In this document: one piece after another, positions 9,475 to 18,752 of the stretch
How positions within the stretch are numbered: the stretch's first letter is position 1
How the letters are laid out: the number at the start of each line of letters is the position of its first letter
Source of the DNA: Streptomyces sp. NRRL WC-3618
Lineage (GTDB): Bacteria; Actinomycetota; Actinomycetes; Streptomycetales; Streptomycetaceae
Assembly: GCF_001280005.1 (NCBI RefSeq)
Contig: NZ_LGDW01000177.1
Span: forward strand, 36,317-100,316
Direction: 5' to 3'
Length of the DNA: 64,000 nucleotides
The notes under the pieces: model-generated
Seen by the model: the letters and a program-made list of their open reading frames with translations, nothing else
Databases searched by the model: none
What the model was told of the DNA's origin: nothing
Translations under genes and position numbers: made by a program

Positions 9475-12465
9475 GTGGGGGCGAACGGGGCGATGGGGGA
9501 CGCCGGGCACGGGACTCCGTTGCTGGGCCGGTCCCTCGAACTGGCCCTGTTCGACGAGCTGCTCGACCGCGCGGCCCGCGACGCACGCGGCCCGGCGAGG
9601 GGCGCGGAGCCCCGTGACAGCAGCCGTTCCCGGCTCGTCGACATCACCGGTGAGGCCGGCATCGGCAAGAGCCGGCTGCTCGGCGAGGTCTGCGCGCGGG
9701 CGAGCCGACGCGGAATGACGGTACTGCGCGGCAGAGCCACGGAGTACGAGCGGCAGATGCCGTTCCAGGTGTTCACCGACGCGCTCGCCCACCTCGACCC
9801 GCACGCGCCGGCCGGCTTCCAGGAGACCGACGCCGTGGCGCCCCTCTTTCAGCAGAGCGGCGCCGCGGTCGACCGTTTCGGACTGCACCGGTCCACGGCC
9901 GCCCTGCTCGCCCGGCTCGCCGCCCCGTCCGGGCTGCTGCTGGCCCTGGACGACCTGCACTGGGCGGATCCCGCGTCGCAGGAGCTGCTGGACCATCTCG
10001 TACGCCATCCCGTGCACGCCCCCGTCGTCCTGGCCGTGACCCGCCGTGACCGTCAGAGCCCCGAGTCCCTCGCCGCCAGGCTCACCCGGGGGCTCGACAC
10101 CGGCGCGGTCGTCAGACTCGGACTGCGGCCGCTGAGCGCGGGCGACTGCGCCGAACTGGCCGGCCCCGGCCTGCCGCCCGCCGAGACCGCCGCGCTGTAC
10201 GCCGCGAGCGAGGGCAACCCGTTCTACTTCCTGACCCTCCTTCAGGCCCACCGCGGGGGTACGACGCCCGAGTCCTCGGTGCCGCCCGGGCTCGGCACGC
10301 TGCTGCTGGACGAGCTGACCGCGCTCGCCCCCTCCCGGCGCGGCATCGTCGAGGCCGTGGCGGTCCTGGGCGAGCACGCCACCCCGGCGATGGTGAGCCG
10401 GGTGACCGGCCGCTCCGGCGCCGCGTTCACCGACGACGTCCACGCCCTGGCCCGCCGCGACCTGCTGCGCTCCGGCCCGCAGGGCCTGCTGACCCTGCGG
10501 CACCCGGTCGTCCGCACCCTCGTCCACGAGAGCACACCCTTCTTACGGCGCGTCGAGATCCACCGGCTCGCCGCGCAGGAGCTGGCCCGCGCCGGTGTCT
10601 CCGCCGCCGAGCGGGCCCACCATGTGGAACAGTCCCTGACCGCCTGGGACCCGGAAGCGGTGGCCGTGCTCGACGAGGCCGCCGCACGCAGCGCGCGAAC
10701 GGCCCCGGCGAGCTGCGCCCACTGGCTCGAGGTGGCCCTGCGCCACCTGCCGCACACTCCCGAACACGCCGCCCGCCGAAGGGAGTTGACCCTGCGGCGG
10801 GCCCGCGCCCTGGCCGCGTGCGGTGGCCTGCGGGAGAGCCGCGACCTGCTCCAGGAGCTGATCGCCACCGAGCAGGGGTCACACTGCGCCCCGACCACCG
10901 CCAAGGACCAGGACCTCAGAGTGCGCGCGGTCGTCCTGTGCGCACTGGTGGAACGTCACCTGGGGCGCTGCACCGAGGCCGTCGCGCTGTTGCGCCGCGA
11001 GCTGGCCCGTGGTCCCGCGCCGGGCCATGTCGTCCGGCTCGGCCTGGAGCTCGGCTCGGCCGCGCCCCTGGACAGCGCCACCTCGTACGCACAGGTGCGC
11101 ACCGAGGTCGAGGCGGCCCTCGCGGCGGCCCGGTCCACGGGGGACGAGATCGGAGAGGCGGGCGTCCTCGCCGTCGCCGCCCTGGGAGAGGCGTACGAGG
11201 GCAACATGGCCGCGGCGCACGGGCTCGCCCGGCAGGCCGCCGCCCTGGTCGATTCCCTGCCCGACAACGACCTCACCGCCCTGTGCGAACCACTGGCCCG
11301 GCTCGGCTGGGCGGAGGCCTTCCTGGAGCAGTACCCGGACGCGGAGCGGCACGCCGAGCGCGGCCTCGACATCGCCCGCCGCAGCGGCCAGCTCTATGTC
11401 GTGCCCCATCTGCTGCTGTGCGCGTCCCATGTCCGGGTCCAGACCTGCCGGGTCTCCTCGGCGGTGGAACTCGCCGACCAGGCCGAAGACATAGCGCGCG
11501 GTATCGGCAGCGACCAGTTGCTCGCGTTCGTGCTGGCGAGCAAGGCCTCGGCCCTCGTCGCCGCCTGCCCGCCGGGCGATACGCGCCCTCTCGCCGTCGC
11601 GGAGGAAGCGGTGGCCGCGGCCGGTACCGGGGTCAACTGGTGGGCCTCCACGGCCTGGTGCATCTTCGGCTGGGCCGCGCTCATGGCCGGCGATCCGGTC
11701 CGCGCCCGGGACGCCATGCTCCAGGCCGGCGGCCCCGAACTGCAGCGGATCCAGCCCTCGATGCGGCCGCTGTACCTGGAGATCCTGGTCACGTCCGCGC
11801 TGCTGACGGGCGAGACCGGGGAGGCTCGTGGCTGGGCCGAGCGGGCCCGTAAGGAGGCGGAACAACTGGGGCTGCCGATGCAGCGGGCCTCCGCGCTGCG
11901 CAGCGCGGCCCATCTGCCGCTGGCCCAGGGGGACACGGCAGCGGCGGCGGACCTGTTCGCGGAGGCCGCGGCGGAGAGCGCCCGCTGCGGCGCGGTCTTC
12001 TGGGAGGCCCACTCCCTTCTGCTCGGCGCCCCGCTGGAAGCGGCGGCGGGCCGCGGTCGCAGCGGTACGCACGCCTGGCTCAGGGGACGTCGGCTCGCCG
12101 AGGCGGGCGGCAGCGGCATGCTGGTCGGCCTCGCCGACGCCACCCGTCCGCCCGGCGGCGGCTCCGAGGCCCCGTACGGCTCCCCGGACCGTCCCGAACT
12201 CGCCGAACTCTCCGGACGGCTGGCCACCCTGACCGCCCGGGAGCTGGAGATAGCCGAGCTGGTGGCGCAGGGGCTCACCAGCCAGGCCATCGCCGACCGG
12301 CTCTACGTCAGCCGGCGTACCGTCGAGACCCATGTCTCCCGCGCCTTCCGCAAGACCGGGGTCTCCTCGCGTACCGCCCTGGCCACGCTGATGGCCCGCC
12401 GCCGCCCCGGGAGCCGTTTCGGGGAGGCCCGCGCGGAGGAGGACCGACCCGGCCCGCCTACCTGA
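9475..12465 (+). CDS. Large LuxR-family (LAL) transcriptional regulator with a TTA codon
   Basis: A 996-residue LAL/STAND-type regulator. The N-terminal ATPase domain has Walker A GEAGIGKS at about residues 59-66 and Walker B LLALDDLHWAD near 155. A long helical TPR-like middle section follows. The C-terminal LuxR helix-turn-helix has LTARELEIAELVAQGLTSQAIADRLYVSRRTVETHVSRAFRK split over about residues 920-965. GTG 9475 follows AAGGGGG. Leu357 (10543-10545) is encoded by TTA, the rarest codon in Streptomyces, so translation should depend on the bldA tRNA and be tied to development. LAL proteins usually activate a nearby pathway; none is obvious here. It converges with the next gene with an 8-bp overlap. 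Confidence 0.9.
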   Translation: MGANGAMGDAGHGTPLLGRSLELALFDELLDRAARDARGPARGAEPRDSSRSRLVDITGEAGIGKSRLLGEVCARASRRGMTVLRGRATEYERQMPFQVFTDALAHLDPHAPAGFQETDAVAPLFQQSGAAVDRFGLHRSTAALLARLAAPSGLLLALDDLHWADPASQELLDHLVRHPVHAPVVLAVTRRDRQSPESLAARLTRGLDTGAVVRLGLRPLSAGDCAELAGPGLPPAETAALYAASEGNPFYFLTLLQAHRGGTTPESSVPPGLGTLLLDELTALAPSRRGIVEAVAVLGEHATPAMVSRVTGRSGAAFTDDVHALARRDLLRSGPQGLLTLRHPVVRTLVHESTPFLRRVEIHRLAAQELARAGVSAAERAHHVEQSLTAWDPEAVAVLDEAAARSARTAPASCAHWLEVALRHLPHTPEHAARRRELTLRRARALAACGGLRESRDLLQELIATEQGSHCAPTTAKDQDLRVRAVVLCALVERHLGRCTEAVALLRRELARGPAPGHVVRLGLELGSAAPLDSATSYAQVRTEVEAALAAARSTGDEIGEAGVLAVAALGEAYEGNMAAAHGLARQAAALVDSLPDNDLTALCEPLARLGWAEAFLEQYPDAERHAERGLDIARRSGQLYVVPHLLLCASHVRVQTCRVSSAVELADQAEDIARGIGSDQLLAFVLASKASALVAACPPGDTRPLAVAEEAVAAAGTGVNWWASTAWCIFGWAALMAGDPVRARDAMLQAGGPELQRIQPSMRPLYLEILVTSALLTGETGEARGWAERARKEAEQLGLPMQRASALRSAAHLPLAQGDTAAAADLFAEAAAESARCGAVFWEAHSLLLGAPLEAAAGRGRSGTHAWLRGRRLAEAGGSGMLVGLADATRPPGGGSEAPYGSPDRPELAELSGRLATLTARELEIAELVAQGLTSQAIADRLYVSRRTVETHVSRAFRKTGVSSRTALATLMARRRPGSRFGEARAEEDRPGPPT

Positions 12466-13318
12466 CGACGTCGATGTAGTCGGGGGCGGCGGTCACGGAG
12501 CCGGTGGTGGTGGTGCCGGCGAAGACGAAGCGGTAGAAGCCGTCGGAGCCGGCCCTGGTGGTGGTGCTCAAGGTGCCGGTCCTGCTGGTCCTGACCGTCT
12601 TGAGGGTGGTGTAGGTGGTGCCGCCCCTCTTGCGGAACTGCAACAGCACCGGCTGGTTCGCGTAGCCCACGTACTTGTGCGTGGTCCAGTTGGCGTAGTT
12701 CAGCTTGCCGGTGACCGTGATGGTCCTGCCCTGCCGCACCGGCTCCGGGGAGGCGTTGACGGTCAGCGTGGCGGCGCGCTTGATCCTGGTCCTGGCGACG
12801 TCGTCGTTGTAACTGGCGTTCGCGTACAGGTCGTAGGCGCCGAGGAAGAGTTTCCAGGTCCCGGCGGTGCCGTTGCCGTCCTTGAAGGCGACCGCGGGGT
12901 CGATGCTGAAGACCGTCTTGCAGCTGTAGCTGTAGCCGTCCTGGACCGGCGTCTCCGTGCAGCTGGGGTTGTCGTCCGACTGCAGGCCGCCGGTGATGGT
13001 GTCGGTGCTCGAACTGTCGGTGCCCTGCCACAGGTCGGCCTGGGTGACGGCTACGCCTTCCTTGTCGAAGGCGGTGAACGTGACGGGTACGGCCTTCTTG
13101 CCCGTCACACCGAGAACGACGTCCTTGCCCTTGTTGACGACCCCGTTCTTGAAGGTGGTGCCGCCCAGCGCGTCCTTCGGCAGGACACCCGTCGAGGCGA
13201 AGGCTCTGAGACCCGTCGCCGCCTCAGGGCGCTCCGCCGCCTGGACGGCACCCGGAAGAACGAGCGCCGAGAGTACGAGGGCGCCGGAAAGGGCGGTGGC
13301 CGCAGTGCGTATACGCAT
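12458..13318 (-). CDS. Secreted protein with Ig-like/CalX-like C-terminal region, unknown function
   Basis: A 286-residue exported protein. A Sec signal peptide (MRIRTAATALSGALVLSALV, cleavage near AVQA-AE) precedes a secreted body. The C-terminal half (about 175-286) has the pattern of an Ig-like beta sandwich seen in surface proteins (LTVNASPEPVRQGRTITVTGKL, then TRAGSDGFYRFVFAGT). The N-terminal half holds two cysteines (SCTETPVQDGYSYSCK) that probably form a disulfide. This type is common among secreted Streptomyces proteins of unknown role. The coding end overlaps the LAL gene on the opposite strand by 8 bp. Confidence 0.75.
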   Translation of the reverse strand: MRIRTAATALSGALVLSALVLPGAVQAAERPEAATGLRAFASTGVLPKDALGGTTFKNGVVNKGKDVVLGVTGKKAVPVTFTAFDKEGVAVTQADLWQGTDSSSTDTITGGLQSDDNPSCTETPVQDGYSYSCKTVFSIDPAVAFKDGNGTAGTWKLFLGAYDLYANASYNDDVARTRIKRAATLTVNASPEPVRQGRTITVTGKLNYANWTTHKYVGYANQPVLLQFRKRGGTTYTTLKTVRTSRTGTLSTTTRAGSDGFYRFVFAGTTTTGSVTAAPDYIDVVR

Positions 13319-13449
13319 GTGATTCCCCCATGGTGAGGTCGAGGGGCTCTGCCGAACTAGCCTTGCGGCAGGGCCCGTTGATGCTATCTATCGCATGTCT
13401 GTAAGAATCCAAACCAGCTCGAAACACACCCAAGGTCCCCTGCGGAAGC

Positions 13450-14307
13450 TCAGGGCGTGGGAGAGCGGAGGATGTCGTCGATGTCGAAGCTGTAGTCGGG
13501 CGACGGGTAGAGGTCGGTCGGGAGGAGGCGCGTCGGCTGGGAGCCCGGGGCGGGCACATCGGCCGGGTCGGCGGTGGGCTTGCCGTCCGGACTGCACACC
13601 TGCGGTGCCGAGGGCTCGGTCAGTTCGTGGTCGGCGACCCGCTTCGACCGGAAGTCCACCGTGTCGCGCTGGAGGGACGAGCCGCTGACCCCGACCTCCT
13701 TGGGCAGTTCCCTGCTCGTCAGCGGCTTGCCCACGGTGACCGAGACGAGGGTGCCCACGCAGGGGCTGCGGTCCGTCGCGTAGAGGGACGTGGGCAGGGC
13801 GATCGTCTGGTCGACGCTCCCGTCGACATGGAGCTCGACGCGTTTCACCCGGCTGATGTCGAAGTAGTAGTCGGGTTTCCTGCCGTCGGACAGCCGATTG
13901 CCGTCGTCGCCGTTCGCGACTCCGTACACCAGCTTCCAGAACTCGATCTGCACGGTGATCTTCCGGCAGAGCGGGCCGTTGTATCCCGGCAGGCTGACCA
14001 CCCTCAGCCCGCCTCCCTGGTAGTTGTCCTCGGGCGTGTCGACGTAGCGCCGCACCCATTCCGTGGATTCCTCCGTCGTCCACCCCTGGTTGGAGTGGCA
14101 GCCGGATGCTCCGGTCGGATACGCGGGAGTGAGGGACGGGGTCGGTGAGGGAGTTGGCGACTCGGACACCCCTGTCGCGCTCTCGGACGGATCCCCGGAA
14201 AGCGAGGTGTCGTCGCCGCTCGAGCAGCCGCCGGCGAACAGAACGGCCACGGTGAGAGCGGCGACAGCGGGCAGGGCGGAACGATTCGCCCGGGGTACGC
14301 GCCTCAC
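13450..14307 (-). CDS. Putative lipoprotein, unknown function
   Basis: A 285-residue lipoprotein. Basic start, hydrophobic core and lipobox LFAGGC are followed by a Ser/Thr/Pro linker (SESPTPSPTPSLTP), the usual tether of surface lipoproteins. The mature part has four or more cysteines and no domain I recognise. The reading frame is open to 14931, but GTG 14307 is the sensible start: it immediately precedes the signal sequence and overlaps the stop of the upstream membrane protein as GTGA (14304-14307). The two genes therefore form a coupled pair. Confidence 0.75.
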   Translation of the reverse strand: MRRVPRANRSALPAVAALTVAVLFAGGCSSGDDTSLSGDPSESATGVSESPTPSPTPSLTPAYPTGASGCHSNQGWTTEESTEWVRRYVDTPEDNYQGGGLRVVSLPGYNGPLCRKITVQIEFWKLVYGVANGDDGNRLSDGRKPDYYFDISRVKRVELHVDGSVDQTIALPTSLYATDRSPCVGTLVSVTVGKPLTSRELPKEVGVSGSSLQRDTVDFRSKRVADHELTEPSAPQVCSPDGKPTADPADVPAPGSQPTRLLPTDLYPSPDYSFDIDDILRSPTP

Positions 14308-14708
14308 TGGTCGAACCAGTTCCTGGCCTCTGCGGAGCTGAAGCCCCGCAGCACGGCGAGGGAGAAGACGATGCCCGGGACGACCGAGAAGCCGCCCCCT
14401 TGGAGCAGCCCCAGCCCGCCGCTCAGCATGCTCAGCGCCTCGATGACGATGACCGTGACGCGCAGCCCGTTCGACCGACTGCCCGCGAACATGCCGCACA
14501 GCAGCAGCGCCCCGGCGATCAGCAGCGACAGCACCGCCACGAACCGGAGAAGCCCCGCCCCTTCGTCCTGACCGTGGTCGACCGCGTCGTTCACGACGGC
14601 CAGCAACAGGAATCCCGCCGCCAGGTTGAGCGCGGCCTGAACCCAGACCCCCACCACCGCCAGCCTGACACTCCTCGGCATCCGCGCTCTCACGCTCGGT
14701 GTCGTCAT
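14304..14708 (-). CDS. Small integral membrane protein, unknown function
   Basis: A 134-residue protein with four predicted membrane segments (AVVGVWVQAALNLAAGFLLLAV; FVAVLSLLIAGALLLCGMFAG; VTVIVIEALSMLSGGLGLL; VVPGIVFSLAVLRGF). No catalytic motif is visible. It is the first gene of a two-gene unit with the lipoprotein, whose start it overlaps. The pair may form a membrane and surface complex, but this is inference from coupling only. Confidence 0.7.
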   Translation of the reverse strand: MTTPSVRARMPRSVRLAVVGVWVQAALNLAAGFLLLAVVNDAVDHGQDEGAGLLRFVAVLSLLIAGALLLCGMFAGSRSNGLRVTVIVIEALSMLSGGLGLLQGGGFSVVPGIVFSLAVLRGFSSAEARNWFDQ

Positions 14709-14837
14709 GAACCCAAGGAAACGGCACAGTTGTCAGGGGCACATCGGTAGGAGTACGTATTTCATGTACGTATGTGCGATCGCCGTCCGTCCGCCGCGTT
14801 CTCCTCCGCTGTCGATTCGGCGCGCGGAACCGCGACG

Positions 14838-15554
14838 TCACGAGAGCAGCGGGGCGAGCCGCGCGGCGTGGTCGTGGAGGAGGGCGATCAGGCCGGTGTT
14901 GGGTTCGTCGATGCGGTCGGGCGGACCGCAAAGGGCGAGTCCGGCGATGAGGACGCCGGTCGCGGGACTGCGTACGGGGACCGCGAGGCAGCCGCGGTCC
15001 GGGCGGAGTTCGCCGCGCTGGCGGGCGACGGCGGCGTCCGACACCGCTGAGAGTTCGCGGTCGAGGCCAGCTTGTTCAGTGATGGTGTGCGGGGTGAAAC
15101 GCCGCAGTTCCCGTGCGTCGGCGCGGTGGGCGGCGGGCTGATCGGCGAGCAGCAGTTTGCCGAGTGAGGAGACGTGCGGATAGCGGGCCAAGAGGGCTTC
15201 CTCAGTGGGCGGATGGTCGGGGTCGGGGTCGGCAATGGCGAGGCGGCCGGTGGTGAACGTGGCCAGGTGCACGCCCCAGCGGACCTGGTGGCGCAGTTCG
15301 GTGACCACGGCGCGGGCAGCGGTGCACGGCCGTGGCACCTGCGGTACGGAAAGCCGGGCGGCACGGCGGCCGAGGGCGAAGCCGCGCAGATCGGGAAGGC
15401 GGACGAGGTATTCCTCGGCGACCAGCAGGTTGAGCAGGCGGTAGGTGGTCGCGGGCGCCAGCCCGAGGGCGGCGGAGACCTCCTTGGCGGTCACTCCGGG
15501 GCCGGCGGCGGCCACCTCCTCCAGGACCGACAGCGCGTTACGCAGTGGGTTCAT
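14838..15554 (-). CDS. IclR-family transcriptional regulator
   Basis: A 238-residue regulator. An IclR winged helix (NALSVLEEVAAAGPGVTAKEVSAALGLAPATTYRLLNLLVAEEYLVR, residues about 4-50) precedes the IclR effector domain (about 70-235), with LGKLLLAD and RGCLAVPVRSPATGVLIAGLAL as landmarks. ATG 15554 overlaps the stop of the upstream permease gene as ATGA (15551-15554), so regulator and transporter are one operon. It probably controls amine or amino acid uptake in this block, including perhaps the divergent permease/amine oxidase genes. The effector is not evident. Confidence 0.85.
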   Translation of the reverse strand: MNPLRNALSVLEEVAAAGPGVTAKEVSAALGLAPATTYRLLNLLVAEEYLVRLPDLRGFALGRRAARLSVPQVPRPCTAARAVVTELRHQVRWGVHLATFTTGRLAIADPDPDHPPTEEALLARYPHVSSLGKLLLADQPAAHRADARELRRFTPHTITEQAGLDRELSAVSDAAVARQRGELRPDRGCLAVPVRSPATGVLIAGLALCGPPDRIDEPNTGLIALLHDHAARLAPLLS

Positions 15555-17050
15555 CTTCGCCGGTCCGGGGCCAGGTCCGGGCCGCCGCCGAGGAGGTCGG
15601 CGAACGAGGTCTCGTCGTACACGCCGATGCCCGCGAGCCGGCTGGGATGGCGCCGCCGCAGCCACCCGTACCAGAGGAGTCCCGCCCCGGTCAGTACGGC
15701 GAAGACCACCGCGTACGAACTCCCCGCCGCCGAACCCGCGAATGCCCAGAGTGCCGCCACCAGCACCGGCACGACGACCACCACAGCGGCCACCGGCCCG
15801 GGGGTCGACTCGCCGATGCCCCGCAGGAAGAACGGCACAGCCAGGCAGACCAGCAGGTACGCGACGAGGTAGCCGACCGTCGATGCCTGGAGCAGCAGGT
15901 CCAGCACCCGCTCGGCGCGGGTGCCCGTGGCGAGGACGGTCAGCGGCACCGCGGTGGTCACCGGCAGCGCCATCGCGATGGCGACGTACGGGGTGCGGTA
16001 GGTGCGATGTGTACGGCGCAGTCCGCTCGGGGCGATGCCTTCGGTGCCCATCGAGAACAGCACCCGCACCAGGGCGTTCGCGGTCGCCAGGGCGCAGGCG
16101 AAGAAGGAGGTGGCGATGCCCGCGTCGAGCAGCGGTGAGATCCAGGGCAGTTGCTGGGCCGAGGCCAGCACTCCGAGCGGGTCCGTCTGCCCTGCCAGGC
16201 CCTCGGGGACGGCCGCGAAGCCCAGCACCTGGACGGCGGCCGCGCAGATGAACATCGCCCCCGCCGCGCCCGCGGTCCACCGCACCGCCCGGGGGACGGT
16301 CCGGAAGGGCCGGCGGGCCTCGACCCCCAAGGCCGCCGCGGATTCGAACCCGATGAACGCCCCGAGCGCGGGCAGTACCCCCGCGGCCACTCCGCCGATG
16401 CCACCCCCACCCGGTTCCGTACGGTGCGGGGCGGCCGGCCAGGAGACGCCGTGGCCGAGCAGCAGGCCGAAGACCGCCAGGATCAGGGTGATCGACGCCC
16501 CTTCGACGAGCAGGACCACCCGGGCCGAGAGCCGGATGCCCCGGACCGCGAAGAACGCCGCGGCGAGCCCCAGCACAACGATCACGACAGCCACGGCTGC
16601 CCCGGACGCCACGGGTGCCCCGATCCGGGCCAGCAGCTTCAGCAAGTGCACCGCGCAGCCCGTGAGCGCCGCCGAGACCAGCAGTCCGTAGCCGACCAGG
16701 AGCGCGCCGCCGCAGGCGAAGCCGGCGGCGGGCCCCAGCCCCTTGCTGGCGAGGCTGTACAGCGAGCCGGCCGCCGCCATCCGCCGGGTGAACTGCCCGA
16801 CGCACGATCCGATGAGCAGCGCGATGACGGTCGCGGCCACGAAGGACCACACGACCCCGGGCCCGGCGTTGAGCGCCGCCATCGCGGGTGCGGTGGCCAT
16901 CGCGGCGGCAGGGGCCGTGGCCGACACCGACTGGGCGAACACCTGGACCGGCCCGAGATTGCGCCGGTCCAGACCCGGCAGCCGGGGTCCGGGGCGCACG
17001 CCGGCCGCCTGGGCGGCAGCCGCCGCGACCTGCTCCGGGTATGTCGTCAT
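15551..17050 (-). CDS. APC-superfamily permease
   Basis: A 499-residue permease with about 12 membrane segments. The N-terminus LGPVQVFAQSVSATAPAAAMATAPAMAA is a variant of the APC first helix, and GAFIGFESAAALGVEARRPFRTVPRA is the conserved helix 6/loop motif. I chose ATG 17050 because the protein begins just before the first family motif; the open frame runs to 17590 but the extra part reads as shadow. It is transcribed away from a second APC permease (start 17270), and the 219-bp gap between them holds both promoters. The IclR gene follows in the same operon. Confidence 0.85.
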   Translation of the reverse strand: MTTYPEQVAAAAAQAAGVRPGPRLPGLDRRNLGPVQVFAQSVSATAPAAAMATAPAMAALNAGPGVVWSFVAATVIALLIGSCVGQFTRRMAAAGSLYSLASKGLGPAAGFACGGALLVGYGLLVSAALTGCAVHLLKLLARIGAPVASGAAVAVVIVVLGLAAAFFAVRGIRLSARVVLLVEGASITLILAVFGLLLGHGVSWPAAPHRTEPGGGGIGGVAAGVLPALGAFIGFESAAALGVEARRPFRTVPRAVRWTAGAAGAMFICAAAVQVLGFAAVPEGLAGQTDPLGVLASAQQLPWISPLLDAGIATSFFACALATANALVRVLFSMGTEGIAPSGLRRTHRTYRTPYVAIAMALPVTTAVPLTVLATGTRAERVLDLLLQASTVGYLVAYLLVCLAVPFFLRGIGESTPGPVAAVVVVVPVLVAALWAFAGSAAGSSYAVVFAVLTGAGLLWYGWLRRRHPSRLAGIGVYDETSFADLLGGGPDLAPDRRR

Positions 17051-17269
17051 GAGCGGCACCGTAGACCGCCTCAGCGACTCCGGACGTATCCGGCATATGA
17101 CTGTCGCATTTCGGCGAACGAGAATTCCGGGCTGGTGATTCTCCGCGTACGAGAGCGGAGCCGGTGGTCTTCCTGACGCGAGTGGCGAGGGTTTGACGTG
17201 TGGGTGACCACCCGGCAACGACGGCCTTCCAGTCTTTCGGCACCCCCCTCGTCCCCTTCTGGAGGTGTC

Positions 17270-18724
17270 ATGTCCACAGACCGGGCTCCGGCCCTGACCG
17301 GCTCCCTCGGCGTCGGCTCGATCGTCTTCATGGTGGTGGCCGCCGCCGCGCCGCTCACCGCGGTCAGCGGGGTCGTGCCGCTCGGCATCCTGCTGGGCGA
17401 CGGAGCCGCCTTCCCCGCCACCTTCGTGATCTGCTGCGTCGTCCTGCTGCTCTTCGCGGTCGGATACAGCGCCATGAGCCGCCATGTGCCGCAAGCGGGC
17501 GCCTTCTACACCTACATACAGGAGGCGCTGGGCCGGACCGCCGGACAGGGCGCGGCCTATCTGGCCCTGGCCACGTACAGCCTGGTGCAACTGGCGGTCT
17601 ACGGCTACCTGGGAGTGGTGGCGGACGGGCTGGTGCGCGATTACGGCGGCCCGGCGCTGCCGTGGTGGCTGTGGGCGTGCGCCGCCGCGGCGGCCGTGGG
17701 GGTGCTCGGCTACCGGAACATCGAGCTGAGCGGCAAGGTGCTCGGCGTGCTGCTGCTGGGCGAGGTGGGCATCGTCCTCGCACTGGACGCGGTGGTCACC
17801 GTCCGCGGCGGCGGCCCGTCCGGCCTGTCGACGGCGTTCCTGCGGCCGGAGCGGATCGGGTCCGGGTCACTGGGTATCGGCATCGTCTTCGCCATCGCCA
17901 GTTACCTCGGTTTCGAGGCCACCGCGGTCTTCCGGGACGAGGCCCGCGATCCGGAGCGCACGATCCCGCGCGCGACCTATCTGTCGTTGCTCCTGATCGG
18001 CGGCTTCTACACACTGTCCAGCTGGGCTGTGGTGTCGGCCTGGGGTGAGGCCCAGGCGGTCGAGGCGGCCGGCGCGGATCCGAGCGGCATGCTGATCACC
18101 ACGATCACCCGCTATCTGGGCACGGCCGCCGGCGATGTCGCCCAGGTCCTGCTGCTGAGCAGCCTGTTCGCCGCCCTGCTCTCCTTCCACAACGTGCTCG
18201 CCCGTTACGGCTTCGCCCTGGGCAACTCCGGTCTGCTGCCCCGCGTCTGCGGCGGCCGTCACGAAAGGCACGGATCCCCGCACGCGGCCTCGCTGCTCCA
18301 GTCGGCGAGCGCGGTGGTCCTGGTGGCCGTGTGCGCGGCCTCGGGCCTGGACCCGGTCACTCAGGTCTTCGCCTGGATGTCCGGCACCGCGACCCTGGGT
18401 GCCCTGCTGCTCATGGGCCTGACCTGCCTCTCGGTCATCGTCTTCTTCCGCCGCACCCGGCTCGACAGCCGTCTCTGGCAGACGCTGCTCGCGCCCGGCC
18501 TGGGGCTGCTGGGCCTGGGCTCGTGCCTGTGGCTGGTGACCGTGAACTTCCCCCTGCTGATCGGCGGTTCGACCGCCCTTGCGGTGACCATCGGAGCCGT
18601 GCCCCCGGTGTTCTTCGCGATCGGCGCGCTGCTCTCGGTCGTGCGGAGCCGACGCACCGAAGCCACAGCTGCCACGCAACCCGTGTCCGTGCCCGTGCCC
18701 GTGCCCGAAGCCGAAGCCGTCTGA
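17270..18724 (+). CDS. APC-superfamily permease, partner of copper amine oxidase
   Basis: A 484-residue transporter with about 12 membrane segments. LGVGSIVFMVVAAAAPLTAVSG is the first-helix signature, and ASYLGFEATAVFRDEARDPERTIPRA is the conserved loop. GGAGGTG lies just before ATG 17270. It is followed after 28 bp by a copper amine oxidase gene. Such pairs usually import the primary amine that the oxidase then deaminates, so an amine such as phenylethylamine, tyramine or putrescine is a reasonable guess. A short repeat of Val-Pro/Glu-Ala codons closes the gene. Confidence 0.85.
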   Translation: MSTDRAPALTGSLGVGSIVFMVVAAAAPLTAVSGVVPLGILLGDGAAFPATFVICCVVLLLFAVGYSAMSRHVPQAGAFYTYIQEALGRTAGQGAAYLALATYSLVQLAVYGYLGVVADGLVRDYGGPALPWWLWACAAAAAVGVLGYRNIELSGKVLGVLLLGEVGIVLALDAVVTVRGGGPSGLSTAFLRPERIGSGSLGIGIVFAIASYLGFEATAVFRDEARDPERTIPRATYLSLLLIGGFYTLSSWAVVSAWGEAQAVEAAGADPSGMLITTITRYLGTAAGDVAQVLLLSSLFAALLSFHNVLARYGFALGNSGLLPRVCGGRHERHGSPHAASLLQSASAVVLVAVCAASGLDPVTQVFAWMSGTATLGALLLMGLTCLSVIVFFRRTRLDSRLWQTLLAPGLGLLGLGSCLWLVTVNFPLLIGGSTALAVTIGAVPPVFFAIGALLSVVRSRRTEATAATQPVSVPVPVPEAEAV

Positions 18725-18752
18725 ACTCCCCCCCCCGATACGGAGACCCGTC

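Noticed and set aside
14310-14931. N-terminal extension of the lipoprotein frame by about 208 codons
   Set aside because: It reads through the overlapping membrane-protein gene in another frame, and the lipoprotein signal begins at GTG 14307.
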